Assembly: GCA_015680685.1 (NCBI GenBank)
Contig: MNCI01014459.1
Coordinates: forward strand, 5,335 to 69,334
From: Gnetum montanum
Taxonomy: Eukaryota; Streptophyta; Gnetopsida; Gnetales; Gnetaceae
Length of the DNA stretch: 64,000 nt
Reading direction: 5' to 3'
Shown: positions 1 through 12,955 of the stretch, piece by piece
Layout of the letters: the number at the start of each line of letters is the position of its first letter
Numbering within the stretch: the first letter of the stretch is position 1
The notes under the pieces: generated by a model
What the model was told of the DNA's origin: nothing
Seen by the model: the letters and a program-made list of their open reading frames with translations, nothing else
Databases searched by the model: none
Translations under genes and position numbers: made by a program

Positions 1-1047
1 TTGATTTACCTTGGTTATGGTCAACTTAGAATTCTACCCTACATGGGACCAAGAAGCAAATGTTGTTGATATTTTTGAGGAGCCTACAAGGTAGGATTTC
101 TTGACAAAAGCTGGTGTAGTTGAGGTATCATTTTTGGAAGTGAATAAGTACCTACTTGAGCACCTTGAGAGTAGGGATTAAACAAAAATTCCATTTATTA
201 CTACATTGGAGTGGGAAAGCTCCATGTAGCAAAACCCTAAGGATTTGGAGTTTTCCATTACTAGTACTACTACATGGGTTGTGGGTACACACCTCCAAGA
301 TAGTACACTTGACCAAAGTATGGTGTATCCCTTATTTACCTCTTGATCAACTTAGGATTCAAGAGCATTCCATTTCACTAATCATGTAGACCATGTCTAG
401 GAAACATTATGAGTTATGAAAATCCATGCAATACTCATAGAGATCCTCATCACTGAAGGATTAGAAAGCCTCATTTGAATCTTTTTTTATGCTCTTACAG
501 TAAGAGAGCTTTCCCTTACCCTTTTCATAATACGTCTTTCTACATCCAATAGGTATAATTTCTTTATCTATAGCTTTGATCATCCTATCATTAATATCTT
601 TAATGATGATGATCATCTTCTCATCCATCACATCCCAAACTTGATTTACCTAGTGCAAGGCCTTGTTGGTTCTGACTTAGTCTCATACCAAGACCTCAAT
701 AGTAGTAGTTGGGTTGTACTTTCAATGATATTAACCCCCTTTCTACACATGGGATTGCAATTGTACTCCTCAGATAACTATCATTTCCACCATTTACCTT
801 CCATGCCAACTATTGTATCTAGGAGCACCTTGATTTAAGCCATAAAATTTTTGTACATTTGGCCCATCATGTACATATCCACTGACTTCCTTATTTTGTG
901 GCTCAAGTCTTACATGATATGTATTAGCTATTATCTTTAGCTAAAATCATAATTCAGATAGTGATGAGTTAGTTTCAAGTAACTTTCCATGATAATTTTT
1001 AACAATTCATGGACTCCTCACCTTCATCCATATATCTCATTTTGGAT
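1..1047. other. No recognisable gene; decayed AT-rich DNA
   Basis: I see no open frame longer than about 80 codons with a recognisable motif on either strand. The stretch is AT-rich and poor in CpG, like the repeat fossils that follow. It probably derives from old transposon sequence, but no diagnostic motif (LTR end, reverse transcriptase, integrase) was found. Confidence 0.4.
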
Positions 1048-3037
1048 GTTTAAAATGTGGGCATAGGTTTGGAATTTCATGTAGAAAATTTTAACCATAT
1101 CTACCTATCTCTAAATTAATTTAGGTGGTAAGGATATATACTATTCTTTTGCTTACCTAATGAAGGTGCAAGATAATAACTACAAATTCTACTAATCACT
1201 AATAATCCCTTACAAATAACAAGCATTATTAAATGCTTGCATGTGGAGTTGGGAATCATTGCTAGTATATCCTCTATATATTGGGACATTAGCCATGTTG
1301 ATTCATATAATCTTAGTATCATGAACATGCTCTAGTAAAATGTAAATAACTTCATTAAGCTTAGTATGATCATCTTAGTCAAACAAGAAAGAATCATCAT
1401 CACCAACTAGTCCTAACAATTAAATATGTTTGAACTTAGGGAGAAGATCATTCTAATGGGTTTTGGCTGCATTTGTATTAAGAGTTTCTAACCATGGACA
1501 TTTATGATAGATCAATCCTTTAACTATAATATTTTTTCCCTATTTTACTCCTTTCAATATTCAAAAATAACAAAAGCCTTTTCTCATGTTGGCACATTTC
1601 CTGAGGTCTTTAATGGGATTTTAGCTTTATCAACCATCTCGTTCATGTTTAAAGTTTGCACATAACACTAAGAAACAAACACATGCATTGCAATCCCTCT
1701 TGGAGATAGTTGCAATGGTCTTGTTGCAATTCCTCTTAGGGACAAGTGCAACACCACGTACAAAATGTAATAAAATGACTCTTATTCATAATCTTGATGA
1801 TCCAACACCATGACATATAGTCAAAAAATTAATTAAACAAAAATTAAATAAGTATTTTTAGCATTTTAATGTTTAAGGCATCAATGATGTAATAAGGAAA
1901 AACCATGATATTTATTCACCATACAAGCACTAGACTCCACATCCATCAAACAATTCCAAGCTCTATAAGTAAGGTAGCACTCTAACAGAGTCTAGCCACA
2001 CTTATGAAAGTGACAACTCAAAACACACAAGGAAAAGAATTAACTTACCTATGAGAGGAAGAACATTTTATACAGACTAGATGTCATAGGCTACAAGGAA
2101 TGGAAATTATGCAAAGAAAATGACTAAGATGTGTACATGGGCTCATTTTAGGTATTTATAATTTTTTGGATGGAAATGAAAAAGATTCACTAGTGCCTAG
2201 GGATCAACAAAGTCCTGTCAATGTAACTTGAGCTAATTCCAATCACACTAAAGCCAAAGAAATACAAACCAAGCTTGGCAGGGGATGCACCAACATTCTT
2301 GCACTAACAAAGGATAGATGGCATAACCCTCCAAATCACACTTTGCATTAACAAGTTCTAAATGAATGCTATAACCCATGGTAGCATGTTAGAAAGATCA
2401 TAGGACATCTAAATGAATCCAAAATCATCATAAGGATCTTGGAATATGCACACAATCTTAAATTTGTATACAAGAGACAAGCATGCATCTTAGGGAACCA
2501 AGAACATCAATCGAATACATTAGACTACAAACACAGTGCACATGAAATACTTCATAAATCTAAATCTTATAATTAAGATACAAATTGCTATAGATGCCTC
2601 ATCATTTCTTCACAACTAGATCAAGCTAGTTCCATAACTTTAATACTTAAGACACAAAGACTAGAACTAGACACACACACACACACACACACACATACAT
2701 TGACATAAGAAACATTACAAAATCACCATATGAATACGAGGGCCTAGGGTATGATGGCTAATAAGAAGAGTCCAGTGGCATGTTTGCAAGCTAAATGTGT
2801 CTTAAGCTTGATGAAATAATCTTTGATAATTCTTTTGGCTTATATTTAGTTTCGAATTATCATACATTTCCCCTACTTGTAATTCAGATAGGTAATCCTT
2901 TAACGTCCAAATCTTTCTCTGGAAAGAGGCTCTTAAGCTCTAGATTGGATGGATACTCTTTGAGTAGAATTGAATGGTGTTGTATTCATGGGACTTAGAA
3001 ATGCACTAACCTAAACATTTAAAATTGCAATAATGCT
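1048..3037. repeat. Large tandem duplication, copy 1
   Basis: This stretch aligns collinearly by eye with 3038-5340. Landmarks shared in the same order include the block around 1085 / 3074, a conserved 'ttaacttacct' block at about 2040 / 4331, the phrase 'caaggaatggaaattatg' near 2094 / 4380, and 'tttgagtagaattgaat' near 2958 / 5258. Copy 1 lacks about 280 bp present in copy 2 around 3541-3830. No coding potential is apparent. Divergence is substantial, so the duplication is old. The original function of the unit is unknown. Confidence 0.75.
2671..2694. repeat. (AC)n microsatellite
   Basis: A perfect AC dinucleotide run of about 12 units. It lies in copy 1 of the 2-kb duplication; the equivalent place in copy 2 (near 4950) has only 'actagacacatg', so the expansion postdates the duplication. 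Confidence 0.95.
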
Positions 3038-5340
3038 AAAAATGTTAACATAGGTTTGAAATTTTGTGTAGAAAATTTTAACCATATGTGCTCATCTTTG
3101 AATTGATTTAGATGGTAAGGATTTGTATAAGTTTCTACTTGCTCAAGGAAGGTGTGGGGGAACAACTATAAATTCTACCAATCACTAATGATCCCTTGTA
3201 GATAACAAGCATTATCAAATGTCTACATCTAGAGTTGGGGATCAGCACTAGTATACCCTCTATATATTAGGACATTAACCATGTTAATAAATTTAATCCT
3301 ACTATCACAAACAAGCTCCTATGGAATGTAGATAGCTTTATTAAGCTCATTATAATCACCCTAGTCAAACAAGGAAGATTCCTCATTATTAGATGATCTT
3401 GATAAGTGAAGATGTTGGAACTCAAAGAGAAGATCATTCTGATGGATTCTAGTTACATTTGGATTTATGATTCCTAGTCATGATTCTTCATTGAGGATCA
3501 ACCCTTTACCTTTGATGTTTACTTGCTTATCTTACTCCTTAAGTAATTGGTCAAATGAAAAGTGATGATGGGCCTCCTCTTTCATCATTTAGTTTTAGAG
3601 CTCTTGTCTCTATTGGGAATCATAATCACAATACACTAACTCTAAAGCCACATAGAATGTCTTAAACTCTTACAAAACAAGATTGATTAGGATCTCTTTA
3701 ATATCTTCTACAACCATGGCTGATTCCTTTGAGAATTTCCCATGAGCATCATATCAACTCCCTTGCTTGTCCTAATGATAAGTCAAGACAACTAGTGATA
3801 GGATTTAAACATTTGAATCTTAAAAGATAACAAATTCTTCTTTCATTTTGGCACATTTCTTGAGGTCTTTAGTCTTCTTTTAGCATATTGATCATCTCAT
3901 TTGTATTCAAAGTTTGCACACTAAGAAATAGACACATGAATCATAATCCTTCTTCAAGATAGATGTAATGCTCTAGTTGCAATTTCTATTTGGAACAAGT
4001 GTAACACTACATATAAAATGTAATTAAATAACTCTTAGTCACAACCTTGATGGCCCAACACCATGCCATATAGTCATGACATCTTTGGATAATGAATGAA
4101 TCATCATATCTTGATTAAACAAAAATTAAATAAATATTTTTAGTTTTTTGATCTTTAGGACATCAATGGTGTAATAAGAGAAATTTATAAAATTTATTCA
4201 CAACCCAAAAAATATACTCTACATTAACTAAATGGTTTGGGACTATGTAAGCAAGGTAGCACTATGATAAATTGTATCCACACATGTAAAAGTAATGACT
4301 CAAAACACACACAAGACAAGGAAAATAGTTAACTTACCTGAGGAAGAGATCTTTATAAAAACTAGATACCATAAGCTCCAAGGAATGGAAATTATGTAAA
4401 TAAAATGATTAATATGTGTACATGATTTCATCCCAAGTATTTATAATTTTTTCATGAAAACGAAGGAGATTCTTCAGTGCCTAGGCATTAATGAAGGCCC
4501 ATCAACAAAACCCAAGCCAATCTGAATCATATTGAAGCCAAACCAAGGTAAAGAAATCTTAGTAGAGGGTGTGCTAGCATTCTTAAATTGATGCAAGATA
4601 GGCAGCACCTCCCTAAAATCACACTTTACATCAATAGTTCTAGATAAAATCCAGAACATAAGGAAACATGTTAGAAGGACTATAGGACATCTAAATGAAG
4701 TAGGAATCATTTTAAAAAGCTTGGAATATGCACACAACCTTCAAACGTGAGATAAAAGGCAAGGATGCATCTCAAGAGATTAATAACCTCAAATGAACAC
4801 ACTAGACTACAAACACAAGACACATGAAACACTTTCCAAATCCAAGGCTTATAATCAACATTCAAATTTCCACTAGATGTTTCATCATTTTTCCATGATT
4901 GAATAAAGCTAGTTGCATAGCTTGAACACTCGAGAAAAAAACACTCAAACTAGACACATGATAAGGTTAATGGCAAGAAATTACAAATATATAGGTACTT
5001 TGACACAAGATGCATTACAAACTTACCATATTGAGAATAGGGGCTAGGGAATGATGGCTCATAAGAACATTTTCTTGGCATGCCTACAAGCTAAAGATGC
5101 CTCAAGATTAATGAAATGATCTTCAATAGGTTTTTTGCCTTGTATTTCATTGCCAATTGTAATGCATATCCTCTACTTCAAGTTTAGGAATGTAATCCTT
5201 TCACCTCTGAATCTTCCTTTGGAGAAAGACTCATAAGTTTTGTATTGGATGGGTGTTCTTTGAGTAGAATTGAATAGTATTGTCTTCATGGGCCTCAAGA
5301 ATGTACCTGACTAAAAATGTTAAACTATAGTAATGCTAAA
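3038..5340. repeat. Large tandem duplication, copy 2
   Basis: This is the longer copy of the tandem unit described at 1048-3037. Both copies carry a minus-strand sequence resembling a plant splice donor (AGGTAAGT) within the 'ttaacttacct' block. That might mean the unit includes an exon edge or transposon leader, but no exon could be recognised. A minus-strand open frame of 87 codons at 4474-4737 has no counterpart kept open in copy 1 and no recognised motif, so I do not call it a gene. Confidence 0.75.
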
Positions 5341-5839
5341 AATCATGTGAAATCTTTGGGCATTAAACCACCATTGAAAAAATCATGCACAAGAACAATA
5401 GTAAGTATAAGTTCCAAAGAAAACATGAAGAAAAAACTCATAGTCTAATGATGAGACAAAATTAGAAAAAACACAACTAGTTACTAGATACTAGCCTTGA
5501 ACAACATGAATTAAATACATGCACTAAAAAACACAAACACAACAATGAAAGGCATAAATGCATGAATTAAAAAATTAAAAGACTTTGAAACATGCAATAC
5601 CATTAATCAAACAAACTGAGGTATGTGATATCATGAAGTACAAGTCATTCAGACATCCAACTTAAAATCAAAATACACAAGTAGCAAAAAAAAGGTATGA
5701 GAAGATAGTCCTAGGTAAATTATTAGGCTCATCAAGTTGGAATCATACACATAAAAGACCAATCAAATGTCTTATGATATGCAACCATCACCATCCTGGA
5801 AGATAAACTTGAGCTCACTTAATCACCATGCCAAGCCAC
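5341..5839. other. Unassigned AT-rich spacer
   Basis: I see no gene, LTR end or recognisable domain here. It separates the 2-kb tandem duplication from the 298-bp one. Confidence 0.4.
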
Positions 5840-6436
5840 CAAGCATTCACAAGTGGATCCTTTCCATAGTAGGAACTTGCATTTCTTTCCCTTGTAAAAC
5901 CCATTTAAGGAACACCCATGGATTCCTAACAAGTAGTGAGACATTAACATCAAACACGAGTCTATCCACTTGGATGAACAAACCCCATTCTCCACTTTGC
6001 CTAATTAACTTCTTGCCATACAAAATAATGGAAAAGAAAGAAAAAAAGAGAAATAGAAAATTAATGATGCACAAGAAAGAGAAGGTGTGAGTATAACATC
6101 AAAAAATCCCTAGCCAGCCATTAAATTAGCTTGTGGAAGCACATGAACAAGTATGTCCTTTTCATAGTAAGCACTTGCATTTCTTTTCCTTGTGAAGTCC
6201 ATTAAAGGAACATCAATGGATTCCTAACAAGTAGTGAGAGATCAAAATCAAACATGAGTGTATCTTCTTGGATGAACAAATCCCATTCTTCACTTGCCTA
6301 ATTAACTTCTTATCCTACACAATAATGGACAAGAAAGAAAAAAAGAGAAATAGAAAATTCATGATGCACAAGAAATAGAAGGTGCAAGCATAACATCAAC
6401 AAATCGCTGGCCAACCATTCACTTAGCTTATGAAAG
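5840..6436. repeat. 298-bp tandem duplication (two units)
   Basis: Unit 1 is about 5840-6137 and unit 2 about 6138-6436. The offset measured at the shared 'catagta...acttgcattt' block is 298 bp. The units share long stretches such as 'ggattcctaacaagtagtga' and a purine-rich 'agaaagaaaaaaagagaaat' block, with scattered substitutions and small indels. Overlapping open frames occur on both strands of unit 1 (107 codons plus, 75 minus). Neither stays open in unit 2, so these frames are probably chance. Confidence 0.85.
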
Positions 6437-6689
6437 CACACAAATACTTTTAACATCCTATGCAAGAGAACCACTACTAGATTCCTTCATTGCTAGTCTT
6501 CCACATGATGGCTCTTTCAAGTGCAAGGTAACATTTACTACTACTAGTATCATCTAGCCTTGATTGTTATGTGGTCTAACTATTGGTGAAACTGAATGAA
6601 GGAAATGTGTTGTAAAACATCCAAAAGTTGATATTTTGATTCAAGTTTCCTCCATCCATCCCATTTTTTGAAACTTTATGATCATGAAC

Positions 6690-7477
6690 AATTCTCTCAA
6701 TCATCATCAACTAGCTTTTCTTCTAGTTTAGCTTCAATTTCACTTGGCTTTCAATTTCACTTGGCAACAATAACATAGAAGCTTCAAGTTGGTCTAATGC
6801 TTCTTAAAATATTTTGCCATGAGTGAAAAGTTATCCATGAATAGTTGCATACTCTTGTGAATGTAATCATGAAACATAGACATCACTAGCCTTTGGAATG
6901 TGGTTGGTGCATGGCATAACCCTAAGGGCATGTGCTCAAAGGCAAAGGTTTTCCATATAGAGATGAAGGTAGCTTGTACCTAATTCTCTAGCACAATGTT
7001 GATCTAATTATAACTATAATACCCATCAAGAAAGCTATAGTATTCCTAGATAGATATATTATCCAATACTTAGTCCACAAATATCAATGAAAATTGATCC
7101 TTAAAGGGGCTAGCATTCAGCACCCTATAGTCAACACAAACTATCAATTGATTATCTTTCTTAGATATAACTACAATTTGACTGATCCAAATGTTGTCTT
7201 ATATCTATTAATTTTATCCATTATAATCTAGTTATAGCTAAAAACCATCTAAAAATGAATGAAACCACCATTTTGAAACTTTTATAAGCATCTCATCAAT
7301 CCTTGGGATTGGATACTTGTCTTTAATTAAAGCTTCATTTAGATTTCTAAAATCAACACATAACCTTATATCTCCATTCTCTTTTCTAACTGGCACCAAA
7401 TTATCTATCCATGCTAAGTAACATTCTTGATATCTTATTCTAACACTTAGTAGCTTTTTAGTCTCTACTTTCATCAC
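6690..7477 (-). pseudogene. Ty3/gypsy reverse transcriptase remnant
   Basis: The 79-codon open part (7477-7238) begins the RT palm with NLVPVRKENGDIRLCVDFRN followed by LNEA..KDKYPIPRIDEML, the classic start of plant Ty3/gypsy RT (RVT_1 family), ending at a SFLDGF block. Further downstream, out of frame or after stops, are a block resembling F-E-H-M-P-L-G-L-C-H-A-P-T-T-F-Q (about 6900-6950) and a FMDNFS block near 6840 that corresponds to the catalytic Y-x-D-D motif with the second Asp replaced by Asn. It would have copied retrotransposon RNA in virus-like particles. The lost Asp and frame breaks show it is inactive. Confidence 0.85.
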
Positions 7478-8689
7478 TAGCTCAAAAAATGGATTAAACT
7501 TCTTGAGCTTTTATTTAATAATTTTGCATCCTTCAACCAATGGAATTTTATGAGTTATAACGTTAAGATTAAAGGTCCTTATATGATCATAAGGTCATGC
7601 AAATTTCTCTAAATTTTCTTTAAATACTTTGATTATCTAAAATTTTATCTAAGGCCTCAATCCTAACCAAACATTTAGGGTTTTTGGAGCATCATCATGT
7701 CCTAGATTTACTACATCATGTGTTGGATCTTTGGGATCTTAAACATCAAAGCCTTTAATCAACTTATCTTTGAACTCTTCTTCAAACTCCAACATCTGAT
7801 TTGGCATTATATTTATTTTACATTTTAACTCTTCTTCCACACATATCTAAGTTTTGAACTCCCCTATATGTTTCAAAAATCAAATTATCTAGTAATCATC
7901 CTTCAAAACTTGAAGGTAACTTACATTTTTAAGGACCATAGGTTCTGACTCAAATTTAATCACTAACCTTCTTTTCTCTACTATATTGGATGTATTTAGG
8001 ATTGAAGTTACTACTACAAGCTCATCAACTATTCAATTTTTTTTTCTCTAGGAATATTTTCAATCTTGTATTCTATGAAATTTTTGAGTATTTCTAACAC
8101 TAATTTCTTATATGATTTTAGGAATGAACTTGTAATAGTACATTTTCCTTGGATTTGATCATAATGAACTTTGAATCTCTCTTAATTTTTAACTTCTCAG
8201 CTCCTTTATCAATATTCATTAATTAAACTAACCCTTAGGAATTACAAGCTCCATCAAAATAAATTTTGCAATATTGATCTTATTAATTATCAAAACACAT
8301 AATTTGTACTTCCAATATATACCTAGCTCTACCTCAACTTTTTTTAATTTAATAATTTTATTTTTTCCATCAGGTATCACATTCCTTACCATTAGAAACT
8401 CACTCTATACATAGCTTTGGTTTGGTTCTCCTTTCCTTAGTAGCCACATATGAGACTAATCAATAGGTAGATATCTAAAAATTTTCCTACTCCAACTTTT
8501 GCTTAGTAATAACCTATATGTATCAAGAAGATCTACTCCTTGAATTATTACTCTACTCCTTATCCTTGGGTATGAAGTTACTTATAGTAATATATGAGGT
8601 CATTGATCCAGTGTCTTGATCCTGCTTTTGTCTACTTAAATAATTCTTCTTATGTTATTGTTTAGGATTTAATCCTATTTGCTTGTAGA

Positions 8690-8760
8690 ATAACAAATTC
8701 ATCAATGTTCAGGTGGCACCTGAATTAACTAGGTAGTTATGTAAATACATTCCTTTGAAC
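8690..8760 (-). pseudogene. Retropepsin-like aspartic protease active-site remnant
   Basis: The minus strand reads GMYLHNYLVNSGAT followed by a stop and TLMN. This matches the retrotransposon protease signature in which a hydrophobic strand precedes D-S-G-A-T. The catalytic Asp is Asn here and a TGA follows the motif. Its position between the gag-like region and the RT of element E fits a gag-protease-RT order. Only the active-site neighbourhood is recognisable. Confidence 0.55.
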
Positions 8761-9948
8761 TTGAGAGTTAATAAGAAAGGTAGTGAATCTTTGTTAGCTA
8801 TAATAGGTCTCTTACCAATTGATATTCCATTGTTATAGACATAATTCATTACTACATCACTACCATTTTTCTTTTTTTTATTTCTTTAATAATTCTTTTG
8901 AAAACCCCTCTATTTTTAATAGCTAATATAAGGTTATGTTATCTGTGACTCTTTTTAAGTTTTTAATTATATTGTATTTTCCTTCTACATAGAAGCCTAA
9001 TTTTCTAAATAATTTTGGAAAAGGATCTTTATGGCTTTCATCACTTGGTAGAATCTTTTCTTTTATTTTCTATTTTTCTTTAGACTCAAAATCATTCCTT
9101 CTCACAGTGGGCCTGGCTATTGCATTAGGTAGCCTAGATGTTGTCATTTTTACTTTTGCACTTCATAATTTGTATCTAGATCCTTCATTATCATTAAAAT
9201 CATCATTTAAGGAATATCCTAATACCATTTCATTAGTAAATTCATCTTCTTATGATCTTTCCAAATAATGAACCTAGTATGAATTAATTCACACTAAGAT
9301 CAATTTCAGGCTCCAACAAATTTGAATCCACTAAACTTTCTTCTTAATCAACTTCATCTATTCCAACTTGAATATTCTACTTTCTATTTTTCCTATTTTT
9401 TCTCTTTTTTTTTATTTTCACTTTGGACATAATTTTCTCTAGCTTAATAATCTTATTGGACATTTTTTTTAATATCTTATCTTTTTCTTATTCCTTATAC
9501 CATTATTCACTTGAGTTACTTATCAGAGGTAAGGCTTTAGGCTAAGCAAGATTTTGTACAGAGATCAAACCTCTTTGTGATTTCTTAGTGACATGTACAG
9601 TATCTAGAGTCAAATTTAATTATCTTTCTAGCTCTACAACTTAACTATATAGATCAACCAAGTGTTGATACTTGCCATTTTCTTAGGCAAATTGAGATTC
9701 TAGGATCTACAACATTCAAATAGGTATCTCATAACACATCATTACTAGGCCAATATTGGGTTTGAAATAAGATAAATACCCTTTGGACTAATATTAAATT
9801 ATCTAATTGAGTCTATTATACCCTATTTCATTTAAAGCTAATGTTGTTCTCCTCAATTGCTAAATTAAGCTATGAATAAGACTTCTATAACATCACAACT
9901 AGTAATACAGTTATTTGGTGATTTTAAATACCAAATTTAAGTCATATA

Positions 9949-10173
9949 TCAAATTTTTTCTAAAAATGTTTTGTAAGCTTGGTCTTGATGTTGAATATTT
10001 ATATGAACTAATGCTAATTCAAATAAATACAAATATTCTTTTGCTAAGTAAGCTTTTTCAAGCACATAAGGTTCTAGTAAATATTTATAAGTAGCCTTAG
10101 CAATATCATGATATGCATTGATTTCTAAAGATGTAGGGAGTTGAATTAAATTCACAAGAGGTGGATTTGCCAT
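9949..10173 (-). pseudogene. Possible gag-region fragment of element E
   Basis: A 74-codon open frame, starting MANPPLVNLIQLP, is rich in Tyr, Leu and Ala and predicted largely helical. Downstream frames continue with similar composition but many stops. Its place at the 5' side of the protease and RT of element E suggests a capsid (gag) fragment. I recognise no family motif, so this is positional inference only. Confidence 0.25.
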
Positions 10174-10200
10174 TATATACGAATTTTGGGTTCTTCTAAT

Positions 10201-11947
10201 GATCCTATTTTGTATCTAGGGTTCTTTTAAAATGACAAACCTTCAATTAGTATTGATACTCTAGTTCATCTAGTTTTTACTTTGCTAGCTAGCTTCTTGG
10301 TAATAGGCTTAGATTCCTCTTTCTCTGACGAAGTTCCTACTTTAAATTTAAGTAAATTATCAAGGCTTTTGAAATCTTATTACCTATTTGATGATCCACA
10401 CATGAGTTAAATAAACTAAACTAATCTAATTGAGGCCCTCCTTTTAGCACTAGTTAAACTATTGGTGTTTTAGAATGACCCTAACCTAAACAACATAGTC
10501 ACTCATTTTAGATGACCCTTGGTTTTTAAGCATCACCAAGGCATAAATAACTTTAGATAGCTTATACTTGTTAATCAATCTAATAATGGCTAAACTTATA
10601 TTCTCTTTAATTACTTAGGTGCATTATGAGTTTTTTTCTTATTTACAATGATTGATAATAAGCTTTCTATTTTAACTACCTTTCAATTTTGTCTAACAGT
10701 CTTTGATAATTTCCTAATCATTGAATTCTAGATTTCACAATAGCTATAATGGTAAATAAAAAGTATTATGGAATTATTTGTGTCTTATATCTAAGTTATC
10801 TACTAATACACTTTTGAAAAGATATATTTTTACAAAAGTTATGTTATACAAAGCCAAAACATATTATTAAATATTTTATTAAGGACCTCAAACTTATTTT
10901 TAGAACATCATTTATTCCACATTATGTTTACTAATAACTAACACATATATAAGCTATCTTGTTCAATAAGTATCCCAAAAAAAAGCTAAACCTTTGTAGA
11001 TTAAGAAACTAACTCATTCCAAAACTTCTATTTACTAAAACATAGCTATGTTTAAATCTAGTTAACTAACTAGAAAGCTATCAAAAGAACTATTAAACTT
11101 ATAGAAAATATCTAAAATAAAAAAGCAAAACCTATTTAGAATATCATTAAAAATATTCTTTTGCAAGCTTTTCTGTCCAAAAGATCCATTCTCCATGAAT
11201 TTGCTCTTTTTAAAAATCTTCTTGAAGCTTTATATTGTAGATTTAGCAATTACAAAAACTACTTTAGTTTTAAGGCTTAATTAATTTTATGGCTTCTTCA
11301 TACAACTGAAAACTATTAAATAGTTGTTGCACTATTTCAAAGGCTATCTTTATTCTTTGAATCTACTAATCCTCAATCACAATTGTTGAAAAATCTTATT
11401 GAGATCCAATAGATCCAACTTCTTGATTACATCTTCAATGTTAGACTCATTAGATCCCAATTTAGTTAATGAATTAGACAATTCATTTGTGCAAACCTTG
11501 CCATAGAACAAGTTTGTTCTAGTTCCACCTTCTTCTAATTAATTTCATTCATAACTCTAACATTTGTTCTCATTATATTGTCAAGGAAGTCTTTCTTAAA
11601 TTGAGGAAATTCTCTCCTTCATTTCAATAGTTTTTCTAACGATATTCTAATCCCTTTGATCAATCTACTCATACAAAGCTTGATTTTTCATAGCCTCTTT
11701 AATCTCTACTCTAATTTCCTTTATCAATTTTTTCTAAAATTTAAATTCAACAATTAGCTCTTAAAATTTTGGCTACAACAAATATGTATGATCTATAATC
11801 TTCCCTTTCTTGGCTTCTTCTAACTCAAAACTCATGTTGGAAAATTTCTCTTCTCATTACTAATTGATCATTCCTTTGTTTTCTAGTAGTAATTCCTTTA
11901 TTGAAATTATGAATTCATTTTCTCATTTAATTCCTTACAATCATTTA
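10201..11947. other. AT-rich region, nothing recognised
   Basis: Very AT-rich sequence with no open frame above 60 codons and no recognisable domain. It may be the remaining 5' part of element E (leader and LTR), but I could not find LTR ends or a primer-binding site. Confidence 0.35.
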
Positions 11948-12830
11948 TGATGACTCATCATTATGTCAACTGTAATATTAGATACCCGGTATCAAGGCTC
12001 TGATATCGAATATACGATATCAGATCCTAAGAAATAATGTCAAATATCCGATATTGTCTCTTCTGTGCTAGCCTATAAATACAACACTTGGATGCACAAT
12101 TGGAACATAGTTTTAGTTGTTAGTTTTTATATTCTTTCTTAGATCTCTAAATTCAAGATTTGTTATGCCCAGTGCATGTCCACAATGTGATGTTTGTGAT
12201 CGTATGACATTTTTATTTGAGTGTGACATACTTGGACATGTTACATGACTGGAAATAAAGATCAAGATTACTCCCATCATTGCAACATCCACCTAGATTT
12301 ATTATTAATTTAATTTTTTAATCATTTACTATTTTCTTTAGTTAATGTTTCCATTTATTTCTATTTACTATTCCTATCATTTAGAAAAATGAGTACGACT
12401 TAATCACGAGCACTTAAGTGTAATTGCTTGGTAACCCAGTAGTGTATCATTTAGCAAGCCCAGTGATGTATGCTAGGTAATCCCAGCAGTAGTTGTATGA
12501 AGTTCAAGGTGTGTGTGGATAATTGGAAATGGTTACTCATCACACATAAGCTAGTTTAGACTTTACTTTCCATCATTACTTAGCTTAATTAATTAATCTC
12601 TTTATTGTCATTAGTTGCAACATAGAGTTAGACAATGTCATCATATGTCCCACTCTGGACTAAACCACACATGACAAAGCTACAACTAGTCCAAGTGGGA
12701 AAACAAAAAATTACAATCAAATCATAATGATTTAGATGCAAAACTACTCCCATTGTTGAAATTTAACTAGATTATGCGTGAATGCTTGTGATTTGTATGG
12801 TTAGGTGTAGGAGTACCTTGTCACTCATCA
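11948..12830 (+). repeat. 5' LTR of element A
   Basis: It begins TGATGACTCATCA and ends ...CACTCATCA, so the termini are TG/CA with the inverted TGATGAG/CTCATCA-like ends seen in the LTRs of B, C and the solo LTR. U3 contains GATATC motifs near 12003 and 12018 and a TATA-like 'cctataaatac' near 12070. The 3' half shares 'ttggtaa-cc(c)agtag' phrases with the other LTRs. The primer-binding site immediately downstream confirms the 3' end. Confidence 0.8.
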
Positions 12831-12831
12831 T

Positions 12832-12849
12832 TGGCACCGTTGCTAGGGA
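12832..12849 (+). other. Primer-binding site, tRNA-Asp type (element A)
   Basis: TGGCACCGTTGCTAGGGA lies one base after the LTR end. It matches the complement of the 3' end of plant tRNA-Asp (TGGCGCCGTTGCCGGGGA) at all but about three positions. This is the primer used by several plant Ty3/gypsy lineages, including Athila. Confidence 0.85.
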
Positions 12850-12955
12850 TGGTGCTAGATATCTAGATTAGTTATATTCTACATGATCACTATAAATACA
12901 TCAATGATATATATTTCAAAAAATATTAAATCACACATACGATAAACCAACAATA

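Larger units (their letters stand above)
6640..10200 (-). mobile_element. Decayed Ty3/gypsy-type LTR retrotransposon internal region (element E)
   Basis: Reading the minus strand from high to low coordinates gives a possible gag-like frame (9949-10173), a retropepsin-like motif near 8750 and a Ty3-type reverse transcriptase at 7477-6690. This is the order expected for gag-protease-RT. No flanking LTRs or primer-binding site could be found, so the boundaries are approximate. All three domains contain stops or lost catalytic residues, so the element is dead. The sequence is extremely AT-rich and CpG-poor, consistent with long methylation-driven decay. Confidence 0.6.
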
